From Micractinium sp. NFX-FRZ (taxonomy: Eukaryota > Chlorophyta > Trebouxiophyceae > Chlorellales > Chlorellaceae), in contig JAPTJF010000190.1 of the NCBI GenBank assembly GCA_029339195.1, positions 1 through 64,000 of the forward strand: a stretch of 64,000 bases of DNA. The letters are read 5' to 3'. Shown here one piece after another: positions 34,648 to 45,100 of this stretch. Below the pieces are notes generated by a model. It was not told where the DNA came from. It saw only the letters and a program-made list of their open reading frames with translations, and did not search any database. Positions within the stretch are counted from its first letter, which is position 1, and each line of letters begins with the position of its first letter. The translations under genes were made by a program, and so were the position numbers.

Positions 34648-37434
34648 TCAGGGCTGCCGCGCCTGCTGTGCGCGCTGCTGCGCCTGCGCCTGCTGCGCCT
34701 GCTGGTGCTGCACCTGCGTCTCACGCATCAGCTGCTCCACCACCTGAGGCGGCAGGGGGAGGCTGAGGCTCAGGCTGCTCAGGCTGCCCAGGCTGCCGGA
34801 ACCCCCAAGGCTCAGGCTCATGCTGCCCGCCCTGCCCAGCGACCCACTGTCGATGCTCAGGCTGCCTCCGCCAGACAGCAGCTTCCCCATGAGAGAGTGC
34901 ATCTGCTCCATGTGATTCTCAGGGGGGCTGGTGCCTGGCGCGGCCGAGCTGGGCGGCGGCAGCAGGCTGGCGGCGCTGGCAATTGCCCCCAGAGGGAAGA
35001 GGTCGCCGCTGCCCAGGTTGCAGCCGAGGGAGAGGAAGCTGCTGCTGTTGGTGCCGTCCATTGGGGCCAAGCCGCCCCCGCCCTCCCCAAGCAGGCCCGT
35101 CAGCAGCGGCGGCCTGGGGAGCTCTGGAGGCTGCACAGGAGCTCCCAGCCCGTGGTTGCCTCCGGTGCCCAAGGGCTGATGGCGCAGGCGCTGCATCGGA
35201 TCCAGCAGCGCCGCCGCTGCCGCCGCCTGCTGCTGCTGCTGCTGGGGAGAGGGCTGCGCCTGCTGCCCTGCCGCTGCTGCCACCACCTTGGCCTGGTGGT
35301 CAAACATTTGGGCCAGCTGCTTCAGCATGGCCGCCATCTGCTGCCTGCCGTCTGGAGCCGCGGTCGCACAGAATGGCGACGCCAGGTCAGCATCTGCCGC
35401 CGCCTGCTGAGCCTGCTGGACTGGCAGCGCTGCAGGGGCCACGAGAGTGCGCTGCAGCTGCATGAGATCCCCTCCCCCTGCAGCCGGCATTGCTCGTGTG
35501 GGCTGCGGCCGAATTACGCAACTGTCTGCCAGCTGCCCCTGCTGCCCCTGCCCCTGCTGCTGCTCGGCACCGGCCACGGCCCCCGGCGGCGTCGGCGGCA
35601 GCCAGATGGGCGGCAGGTGCTGCGAGGGCAGGGAGGTGCGGATTTGCAGCCCGCCGGGTTCGGTGCGCATCGCTGACAGCAGCAGATCAAGCCTGCTCTG
35701 CGACCCGCTCCCTAATGGCGCGCCCAATGGCACCCCAAATGCGCTGCTGCCAGGGGCGCCGCCGGCACCGGCGGCAGCCAGGCTGGGCATGGCCCCCCCG
35801 CTACGTCGGTAGGCTGCAATGCCCACAGCCTCCTGGCCCGCCATGACCACATCTGGGTCGCCGCTGCTGCTGGGGCTGATGCGCAGGCCCGGCGCGTGCA
35901 CACGCTCGCTGCCCCACAGCTCCGTTGGGCCAGCCGCTGCCTCCTGTGCTGGCGCTGCGCCTGGCAGCTGCACGCCGCCAGCAAAGCCGGCCCGCTGGCT
36001 TTCCGTCCACGCCAGGGCTGCTGCCGCTGTCTTGGCGCGCCGGTGCGGCCTGCCCCCGGCCGTGGGGCTGTGCGGCTGCCGCTGCTGCTGCGTGGGCAGG
36101 AGGGCGTGGCGGCCCTGCTGAGCGCCGCCGCTCGCTGCCTTGCTCTCCCCAGCATCCCCCTCTGAATCCGCTAGCCCTGAAAGGTGGCTCCCGCTGCCGC
36201 TGCCGCTGCGCTCGGCGTGCCGCTGGGCTTGCTGCTGTGCCCGCTGTGGCTGCAGGGGAGCCGCTGCGGGCGCATCAGGGTCCCGACACGCGGCAATGAC
36301 CTTTTCCAGATCCTCCTTGCTCAGGCTGCCATGGCCGGCTAGCTTTCCCTGCAGGCACCCGTGGATCGCAGCAGCCGATGGGATGGCCGCCAGCATTGTG
36401 CGACGGGCGGCAATGTGTGGACGCGGGGCGTGCATGCAAAGCTGCCCGGCAGCAGGCCAGCAGTCACTTTCGCTGCCTGGGGCATGTGGTTGCATCGTCA
36501 GTGTGAGGGCCAGCTTCATGCCAACCCATGCCGCCCTGTGGCTCCTTGCCAGCAAATGTAAAAGCATCACTTCCCCAACAGCAGAGCGGGCCCAGCAGCA
36601 GTGCGTGGCACACGGGCCTCCCTCCCACCTGCTTCTTTAGTGTCCGGTACGGCCAGCGCTGCAGGCCAAACTTGCGACAGAGGCGCTTGAAAATGGTCAA
36701 TCCCACGCCCAGGACCTCGCATGCCTGGTTGCTGGGCTGCATACATAGGGGGGCAAGCAGCACGGAGGGTTGGGAAGTTTGTCTGCCACACAGCACGAGC
36801 TACGGCCGCAAGCAGCGACCTGGCCGCTCAGCTGCCACGCGGCAGGCGGCGGCGCCCTGTAGAAGCCGTGCAGCGCTGCAGCACCCGCGGCTTTAGATGG
36901 CTTGATTCGAGGCCAGGTCAGCATAGCAATGCATGGCCATGGCCCTCTGGGGGCAGCTGTCACCCCACTGCCGAGCTGGTCGCACCCAGGCGGCAGCGCT
37001 TCGGCGGTCCGCCGGCAGCCCCCCTGCCAGCACCCACCCACCAGGTGGAAGACCGACGCCAGGGACTCAAATGTCACAGAGCTAGTGTACACGCCTGCAG
37101 AGGGGCAGGAGCGAGCGGGGGAACGCCCACCGCTTACTGGAATGCGAGACTGCACGGAGGGGCGCCGCTTGGGTACACGTCTGCCCAGCTGCACGATGGT
37201 TCTCAGCTCCCCCTTGGCATCCCAAAACAGAGGGCGGCAGGCGGCCAAGGCCCCTGCGCGCACTCCGCAATTAGGCCACATCCCTGCGCACTCACCTGCT
37301 TTCGTGCGCTTCCTGGACCGAGCTTCTCCTGCTAGCATTCCATCTGGCTGCAGTGGATGCCCTTGGGCGACGGGCATGTCGCCTGCAGAGAGCGGGCCGA
37401 CTCCCGGGCCCTCGTCCTCCTCCTCCAGGGCCAT
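34648..37434 (-). CDS. RWP-RK domain transcription factor
   Basis: Four exons give 666 residues in phase: 37434-37296, 37094-37042, 36736-36629, 36348-34648. Residues ~49-100 form an RWP-RK DNA-binding domain: VTFESLASVFHLPSNQACEVLGVG, then LTIFKRLCRKFGLQ and RWPYRTLKK. In the signature, RWPYR replaces the classical RWPxRK spacing. RWP-RK proteins control nitrogen responses and gamete or egg fate in the green lineage. The N terminus carries SRKRTK, a possible nuclear signal. The ~560-residue last exon is low-complexity (Gln, Ala, Gly, Ser), ending in a Gln-rich helix, with no PB1 domain. That places it with RKD/short types rather than NIN-like proteins. The open frame continues through the first intron, so an alternative longer exon is possible. 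Confidence 0.85.
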
Positions 37435-38094
37435 TCCCTGTGCCCTGACAGAGTCCCGGGAGGGTCAGGGAACGATTAAAGATGTCGACGAGATGGAAGC
37501 ACCTGGGAATGCGGCGAGTGGGCGCTTTAAAAAAACAGGCGGTGTCCTGAGCGCCTTGAGATGGCGCCGGCTGCGAAGCCCTGAGCTGGGCTGCGTCTTT
37601 TGCTAGCTTATTCGGATGCCATCAACCGTTCCAAGCGTCTAGGACGCGTAAAAGCGCCAGGCTCCGTGCAATGTCCGCCACCCTCAACTCGTACGAGGGC
37701 TGTGCGGCTGAGCGGCTGAAACGCGCCATCTATGACCATCTATGAGGGGTTCGGCCCGAAGGCAGTGTGGTAGAGGTGGAACGGCCGGCAGCCCCTTGGT
37801 GTGGGGGATGAGATCTGCCGGTGACGCCGCGAGCCGCCGCCACCTGATGCCCGCCCGCGTGCCACTGGTATCAGTGTCACTATCAGCATCAAACTGTCAG
37901 CAGGAGAGGCTTACAGTAGGCACAACGCAATGAAATGATGGTTGGGTTCACAGTTCTCAAAGTATGCAGTCCCAAAATCTTGGCAGCACGATGCCATGCG
38001 GGCAGAGGAGGCACGTGGCTGCAGAAAGGAACCCTGCAGCCTGACAAGCCCCCGCCGGCCAGGCGCCCCACCTGCTGCCAGCGCAAGCCAAGCG
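37435..38094. other. Intergenic: RWP-RK promoter and EXS gene 3' region
   Basis: 660 bp between two minus-strand genes. A minus-strand TGTAA at 37915-37911 lies about 180 bp after the EXS stop. The part nearer 37435 should hold the RWP-RK promoter. No gene seen. Confidence 0.45.
37911..37915 (-). terminator. TGTAA polyadenylation signal for the EXS gene
   Basis: Minus-strand TGTAA about 180 bp after the stop codon. Confidence 0.5.
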
Positions 38095-41000
38095 TTAGAG
38101 CTTGCCGGCGGCTAGCATCTCAAGCTCGCCGCCCGCGCCGCCACTGACCTGTCTCACCACTGCACGCAACTTGCCAGGCAGCGGCCCCGCCGACGCAAGT
38201 GCGCTGCCCAGCGCCGCCGCCGCCGCGCCGCGCGGCTTTGCCAGCGCTGCAGCCCCGCTGCCCACGCCCACAGGCTCGTCATCGCTGCCGCTGTCTGCCG
38301 CCTCGCTGCTGTGTGCATGCGCTGCGTAGCCCACTGTCGGCACTAGCACACCCAGGTCGGGCCGGTGGGCCTGCAGCTTGCGCAGCTCCACTTCTATGCG
38401 CACAAACAGCCACTGGAAGCGCCTGCGGGGGTATATAACAGGGGCGTAGGAGAGCGTATGGGTTGGGGGCATGGGATGGGGCACAGCTTGGCAAGGCGGT
38501 GCAAGAAAGGGCCGGAGAGGTAGATGCAGGGGCCTTGAGAGGACGCAGGCGAGCACAGCACGTGCAGTGTGCGAGTGCAGTGTGGGGCCCAGGCCACACG
38601 CTGTGCGGCATGTCGAGGGGCATTGGCGGGGAATGTGCGGTGCCACATTGCTGGGCAGGGCAGTGTGCGGTGCAGCGTCACGGGCCCAGAATTCATCTGG
38701 GCAGGGCAGCGCTGGGGCTGCCGCGCTGCCAGGCAGGCAGGCTGGAGCGCCCACCTGAATGCCTCTGCTATGACGATGAGGAAGACGACCACGTGGTGGT
38801 CCCGCAGGTGTGGGGAGAGCTTGTAGGCCCAGCTGAGGCGCAGCAGCAGGTTGGAGGCCATGAGGTACAGGTAGAAGGGGCGACGGTACAGCAGCTGCCC
38901 GCGCAGCACGGGGGACGGCACCAGCCGGCGCTGCGCGCTGCCGGGGCCTGCAGACCGGGCAAACGGGAGGGCCGGTGGCGGACGGGCGGGTGGGTGGGCG
39001 GTTGATGCGACATGCGGGGGAGCACAAAAGCCGGCAGATGTGGTGATTGTTTATCTGCCCAGCCGTGTGCACAGGCACGTGCCTGCGCCCACCACACCCC
39101 AATCACCCCACGAGCCTGCCTCCCACCAACCCGTTTGGCTGGAGCAAGCCATCTCCCCCGCCTGGCTAGCACCCCCCCTCTGGCCAGCACAGAGACACCC
39201 CGCTTTTCCACCCCGCCCCGCCTACGCACCCATTTGGCTGAAGAAGGAGATCTCCCAGTCCCGCTCCACATCCCAGTAGTACGAGTAGCTGGAGTTGAGG
39301 AGCGCGGCGGCCAGCCAGAGCGGCTTGTAGAAGCCGCGCCAGTCGGAGGGGTCCACATGGTACTTGACCGCCGACAGCAGGATGACCTACAGGGGATAGG
39401 TTGGGAGGCAGTGGGGGAAATGTATAAGGACATGCATGAGTCCACATGATGCTTGACCGCCGACAGCAGGATGACCTACAGGGGGTATGATGGGGAGGTA
39501 GTAGGGGAGACATATCGGAAGACAGTGGGGGAGATGTATCGTGACATGCATGAGGAACATGTCGACATGGTACTTAGACCGCCGACAGCGGGATGACCTA
39601 CAGGGGATGGGGAGGCAGCAGGGGTTGGCAGGTGCGGGTGCGCTGCAGCCCACCCACCCACCTGACATTCAACACGCGCCTGCAATCGCTCCCTGACACT
39701 GCCCAGCCACCAATTCGCCGTGCCCAGCCTAGCCACAGCTTGGACGCCTGAGTACTGCCTGCGCACGCTGAAGCTGGCTTTACAGCCATCCACCCAGCCA
39801 TGCACTCCCTGCATACCCGCAACCAGCCCGCCCGACCCACCCTGGGAACGCTGCATAGTGCCCGAGCACGCTGATGTGAATACACATCCCCCCAAGCACA
39901 CCCACCCATGCAGCCATACTCTCCATGCATGTCCACACCCAGCCCGCCCACCGAGGAAGGCTGCATAGTGCCCGAGCACCCTGAAGCTGGCCCCAGTACA
40001 GCCCCACCCACCCATGCACTTCCCGCAGAGCCGCCGCCAGCCCGCCCCACCCACCGGGAAGGCTGTGGAGTACTTGAGCGCGTTGAAGAGCTGCGGGCGT
40101 GCGCCGGTGTCGAGGTACACGCGAATGCATTGCACCAGGCGCCAGGCGTAGGGCGCTGCCAGGCCCAGGGGCAGGATGAAAGAGGCGTCGCTGCATTGCT
40201 GCAGGGCAGGCAGAGAAGAGGGCGTGGGGAGCGGGGGAGGGGAGGAGGGGCGGGACACACACGTTGTGAGAGGCAGTTGCAAATCGAGCAAGGCCGGCAG
40301 CATGCTCTCATTGGCCCGCTGGAGCTGTGAGCCCCACAATGTGTAGCCGCCGCATGCGGGTCACCTCGCCATTCATGTGACCCTTTCTGCACATGCGCAC
40401 TGCCCAGCATGCCCCCCCAGCCCTGCCCATGCCGTCCTGCCTGCCCCCTGCCCTGCCCCGCCACAGCACACCAGGCAGGGTGCTGCACCCACCGGCAGGT
40501 GTGGCTCCATGACCGGCCCAATCATGAGGTGGCACACGGCCCGCTCCGTGTCCGACAGCGCTTTTGCCAGGCTGGTCAGCACATCAGCCAGCAGGAAATC
40601 GGCCCACGTGACCCCTCGAATGGGCGTGGCCACCCGCCACAGCGTCTGCCCAAAAAACTGGCGGCTCTCCCGGAACAGCAGGGAGCCCGGGAAGAGGAGG
40701 AGCGCCAGCAGGGAGCCGTACAGCAGGGGCGGGTGGTAGGCTGCCACGTGGGGCTGGCCGTAGGCGACCAGGTAGGCAAAGGCAAAGCCGCTGCACAGGA
40801 CCAGCGCGGTGAGCACGTTGCATATCTGCGGGCGACAGAGAGGCGGGGGGCGGAAGCGGCGGCAGATGATGAGGGTGTGGGCGACCACACCAGGTCGGGG
40901 CGGAGGGTGTGGGACAACCACACCAGGCGATCCTGGCCAAGCGTTCCCGCAAGCTGCCAGCGCAGAGCAGCTGCGCGGCAGCTATCACACCATGCGGCTA

Positions 41001-41391
41001 TAGCGCCCACCTGGAAGAGCTGGCTGGAGCGCAGGAGGAAGCGCTGGTCGTCGGGCGAGAAGCAGACCTCGTATCTGATGCGGCGCCGCTCGAAAATGCG
41101 CACCGCCAGCGCCCAGAACCACAGCATGGCCAGCATGGGCATGAAGGGCTGGTAGTACAGGAAATATGCGTCCCGCTGCAGGCGGGTGAGGCGCGACAGG
41201 TAGCGCAGCGTGCCCGCCACAAGCACCGCCTGCAGCACCACCCACACGGCGCGGCGCAGCGCGGCGGTGGGCGGCACCGGCTGGGCGCCCAGCGTGCGCA
41301 GCATGCGGGAGGGCGTGCTGGCAGCGGAGGCATCGTCATCCATGCCAAGCACGTGTGTGTGGTGCTTGTCGCCGCCGCCGGGACTCATCAT
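38095..41391 (-). CDS. EXS-domain membrane protein (ERD1/XPR1/SYG1 family) without SPX
   Basis: Six exons give 511 residues in phase: 41391-41011, 40825-40493, 40198-40055, 39386-39230, 38947-38755, 38422-38095. Several hydrophobic helices precede the EXS core, whose hallmarks are all present: GVTWADFLLADVLTSL, APYAWRLVQCIRVYLDTG, LFNALKYSTAFP, SYSYYWDVERDWE and RRFQWLFVRIEVE. XPR1/PHO1 members export phosphate and carry an N-terminal SPX sensor; here the N terminus is only ~60 residues before the first helix, so the SPX is missing, as in yeast Erd1 and plant EXS-only proteins, which act in the Golgi. That makes a Golgi role more likely than plasma-membrane phosphate export. Head-to-head with tomosyn, another membrane-traffic gene. 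One intron carries five echoes of its flanking exon edges. Confidence 0.88.
39446..39606 (-). repeat. Two copies of the EXS exon 39386-39230 start
   Basis: 39484-39446 and 39606-39571 repeat CCTGTAGGTCATCCTGCTGT (second copy with one change) and the following bases. Both keep the TAG acceptor, so three tandem acceptors precede this exon. Confidence 0.9.
39736..39992 (-). repeat. Three copies of the EXS exon 40198-40055 end
   Basis: Copies at 39992-39945, 39880-39836 and 39780-39736 echo the exon end (TACTCCACAGCCTTCCCG then GTGGG). The two nearer ones share TGCTCGGGCACTATGCAGC. Similarity to the exon falls with distance. Confidence 0.8.
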
Positions 41392-42177
41392 GCTGCCATC
41401 GCCGCTTGTCGGCCGCGCCCGGACTGTCGCGCTGGGGCTGTTGAGGCTGGTGAAGTGTTCCGAGGGGCTGCAAGGGGGTGGGTGCAGGGTGGAAGAAGCG
41501 GGTCGGCACCACTTTGGAGGTCTGCGCCAGGGGAGCGTGGCCTGCAGGTGTGGCTAACTGTGCGCAATCGACTGTGCGGCGGCGGCGGCGGAGCCTGGCC
41601 TTCAGAGGGTGGCCTTTTGCAGCCGGTGCGGCGGCGGCGGCGGTTCGCGTGCGGCGGCGGCAAGTCAAGCAGTCAAGCAGTCTGCGCCGCCTCCCTCAAA
41701 GCATGCGGATGTGTCACACTCACTTGTGCAGCACAGAGGAGGAGGAGGAGGACTTGAAGCCCGCGAACATGGGAGCAAAAGCAGAGCTGGAGCACAGTGC
41801 CCTTGCCAAGCCCGGCCTCAATCAAGCCCGATGGTCTCGCAGCAACAAGTGCAGAGGGCAGCGCAGAAGGTACTGCGCAGCGGAGTTGCAGGGCTCTGGC
41901 GGTTGCTGCGCTCAGCCCCCGTTTGGTCAGACCGTATTGATCAAGGCGCACTAGTGGTTTCGCCCATCGGGTTCTCAAGCCTAGGTCCAGTCGCAACAAC
42001 CTGGTCCACCTGTCCAGCTCATCCCCATGTTGTCTCGATCTCTCTGGGCTCTCCCGCAATTCCGCTGCCCGGTTTTATCGACCTTGAAAGTGGTGGCAGC
42101 TCTGAGATGGCCTGAGCAGAGGGCAGCAGCCGCGTTTGTTTGGAACTTTGGCAGTGCAGCCGGCTGGGCGCTCCGCC
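41392..42177. promoter_or_regulatory. Shared upstream region of EXS and tomosyn genes
   Basis: 786 bp between divergent starts. GCGGCGGCGG runs occur near 41578-41660. No defined promoter element recognised. Confidence 0.4.
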
Positions 42178-45100
42178 ATGAGCAAAAAACAGGCGATTGT
42201 GACGGGCCATTTGGTCAGGAGGCTGCAGCACACAGTGAGCCGGCGGGAGCAGCTGGCACCCGACCTGCTGTCGCGCGAGGGCGTCGAGACCGAGTTCTGC
42301 GGCGCAACCGGATTCCCGGAGGCAGCGGACTCGGTCGCATATGATTCTGCACAGGGCCTGCTGGCGGTGAGCTGCCCCCTGGGCTGCCAGGGAGCTCAGC
42401 TGTTCTGCCGCTGCCGCCCCCCGCCACCTGCCGCCGCTGCCACCCAGCTGTTGTCGCCAATACAGGCTCGTCGCCTTTGCCGTCGTGCCGCATAGCAACA
42501 GCTGCATGTCATTCAAGACATCGTGACCTTGTAAATGTCCATGCCTCTGCCATGTCGGCGGTGTCTGTCGCAAAGCCCTTCTTCCCATTGACGCCGCGCG
42601 CACCGCCCCTTGTGCCCTGCCAGGTGGGCACCAGCGACGGGCGCGTGGTGCTCATAGGGCGCCCGGGTGTGGAGGCCACGCTGCGGTCAGCCTCGCGCTC
42701 TCCCACCCAGCACCTCTGCTTCCTGCCCAACAAGGGCGCCCTGCTGCGGGTCACGAAGGACGGCGACATCCAGCTCTTCTCCGCCGTGCAGCGCCGCCTG
42801 CTCACCTCCACTTGGCTGCAGGGCGACGTCATCAACTCGGTGGGTGCTGAGGTTGCAAGGGTTGGGGTGCAGGGTGGGCAAGGGCTAGGTAGGGTCAGGA
42901 CACACATGTGCTGGCAGGTGGGTGCTGGGCGCATGGGTGCTGCGCTGTGTGCCATACCTGTGCAGGTGTGCCTCGAATGTGAAGCACATGTGGCGCCCTG
43001 CCGTGCTGCTGCCATTCAAGTGGTCCTCACCAAGCACACCGGTCGTGCCACGCGTGCTATGTTGCCTTGTCTTGCTGTAGGTGACGGTACTTCCCAGCAG
43101 CGCTGACCCATACGTCCTGCTCGGCTGCGAGAGCGGCAACGTGCGCATCGTGGCCATCATGGATGCAGAGGGGCGGCCAGCAGCAGGAGCGCGGCCAGCG
43201 GCCGACCTGGCGCTGCAGCCCTACCAGGGTGCGCTGCTGATGCGTCTTCAATGCATGGGGTGTGCAAATGATGGCGGCGGGGCAAAGAGATATGATACTG
43301 CAGAGGGCACCTACACGCTGGCTTCCCATCAGGGCAGTACTGCACTTGCACGCTCCCTGCCCATGCCACGATCTGCCTCTCACACCATGCAGTGCTGGGC
43401 CAGGAGGTGGGCGGCAAGGGCGGCGTGGTGGCGGTAGCAGTGGCGCACCAGCGGCCTGACCGCCCCCTGCTGCTGGTAGTGCACCGCGAGTCGGGGGCGC
43501 TGGTGTGGGACATCAGGTGGGGCGCGCCTTTGGTATGCTCGTTTGTTTCCTGACTTTCGCGGTCCTGTCAGAGTGCCGGCTGCCACCTGGGCTGCCGCTT
43601 TGTTGCCCTGGCGCCCTCGTGTGGTCATGCACTGCTGCATTGCTGCTGCTGCTGGGTGATTTTGGCTATGCCCTCGGTGCGTGTCCCCGTTGTGCGTCTA
43701 GCTGCATATCGCCCAGCGCTGCTGCGCTCGGGCACACGCTGAGGTGGCGTTCCTTGCGCGGTGGGTCCTTCTCTGCAGGGCGGAGCGCATACTGTGCGCT
43801 GCCATGGACGAGGGCGGGGAGGGCTCCAAGCCGACCTGTGCCTGCTGGGTGGGCGACCGCGCAGATTGCTTTGCAGTGGGGTACGATGACGGCTCCATCC
43901 TGCTGTATGGCGTGCCATCGGAAGCCCTGCAGGGTGAGATGAATGGGGCATTAAGCTGGGATGGATTTGGCATGTGCACTGGCAGGACTGCTGAAGAGGT
44001 GGCGACGCTGCCCTTGCAGATACCCCTCTGGAGCCGCCTGCCATCTTGCCCCTACCAACTCTGCATAGTTGCCCCCAGCAGCCTGCATATTTCCGCTCAG
44101 CCCTCCACCTGGTGCCTCCTATGCTACCCCGCCTGCCTGCAGGCGACGTCTTCAAAGTGATTGAGCCCTTCGAGGCACAGCTGCTGATGCCGCTGCGGGT
44201 GGCAGGGCGCGGCGTGCAGGCCGCCGCTGTGCGCTCGCTCAGCTTCCTCTCAAATGGTCCTTCCAGCAGCGGCAGCGGCACCGGTGCCGGAGGGTGGGGC
44301 GGCGCCCGCGGTGCCGCCAACAGCTTCAGCAGCTCCGACTGCCTGCTGGTGTTTGGGGGGCAGGGCAAGGAGGAGCCAGACATGCTGACGCTGCTGCCGC
44401 TGGTGGCCCAAGATGCGCGCAACGGGGGCGGGCGGCAGGTGCCGTGGTTCGGCAACATCCAAGGCTTCTGCATGGTGCGCTGTGGCTGGGGGCACACAGT
44501 GCATGCGCTGGCTGTCTGCTGCCGTGCAGCTGGTTCGAGCCTGGAGCGCATGTGCTGTGATTGCCCGTGCAGGGCATGCGTGTGCGGGTGTCCCATGCTG
44601 CCGCTCCTACCGCCTTTTGCCTGCAGATGCCTGGTGACGGGGCAACGGCGGCGGTGGTGCCACCTCAGCAGGGCGGGCTGATGATCCTGACAGAGGGCGG
44701 CCAGCTGGTGATTCATGACCTGAAGCAGTGGCAGCCCACGCCGCTGACGCTGCCCATCCAAGAGCTGCCGCCCATCACTGTCGCTCGCCTCGTGCCCACT
44801 GTGAGCGCTGCGCTGCTGCGGGAGGGCGGCTGCGCTAGCGTGGGCGGCACCCCCGCCGTACGGCCTCCCAGCCCCGTGGGCACCGGCACCAGCGGGCAGC
44901 CTTCGCCGTCGTCGCGCGGCGGCGAGCCGCCCACCGCCGGAGGCATGCCGCGGCACCAGCAGCAGTCGGCGGGGCCGGTGCAGCATGCGCTCACGTTGGA
45001 GCGAGTGCGGGCCAGCTGCAGGAGGTATAGCCAGGGGGCTGGCGGCAGCCCGGAGGCAGCACTGCCAGAGCACTGGCCCTTCACCGGTGGCCAGCCTGCC

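Noticed and set aside
34417..35676. 419-codon plus-strand open frame
   Set aside because: It lies opposite the RWP-RK last exon and is Arg/Leu/Pro-rich low complexity, the usual antisense shadow of a GC-rich coding exon.
37138..37212. Extra RWP-RK exon reading ELRTIVQLGRRVPKRRPSVQ
   Set aside because: Its attractive frame does not match the phase of the exons on either side, and direct splicing from 37296 to 37094 fits perfectly.
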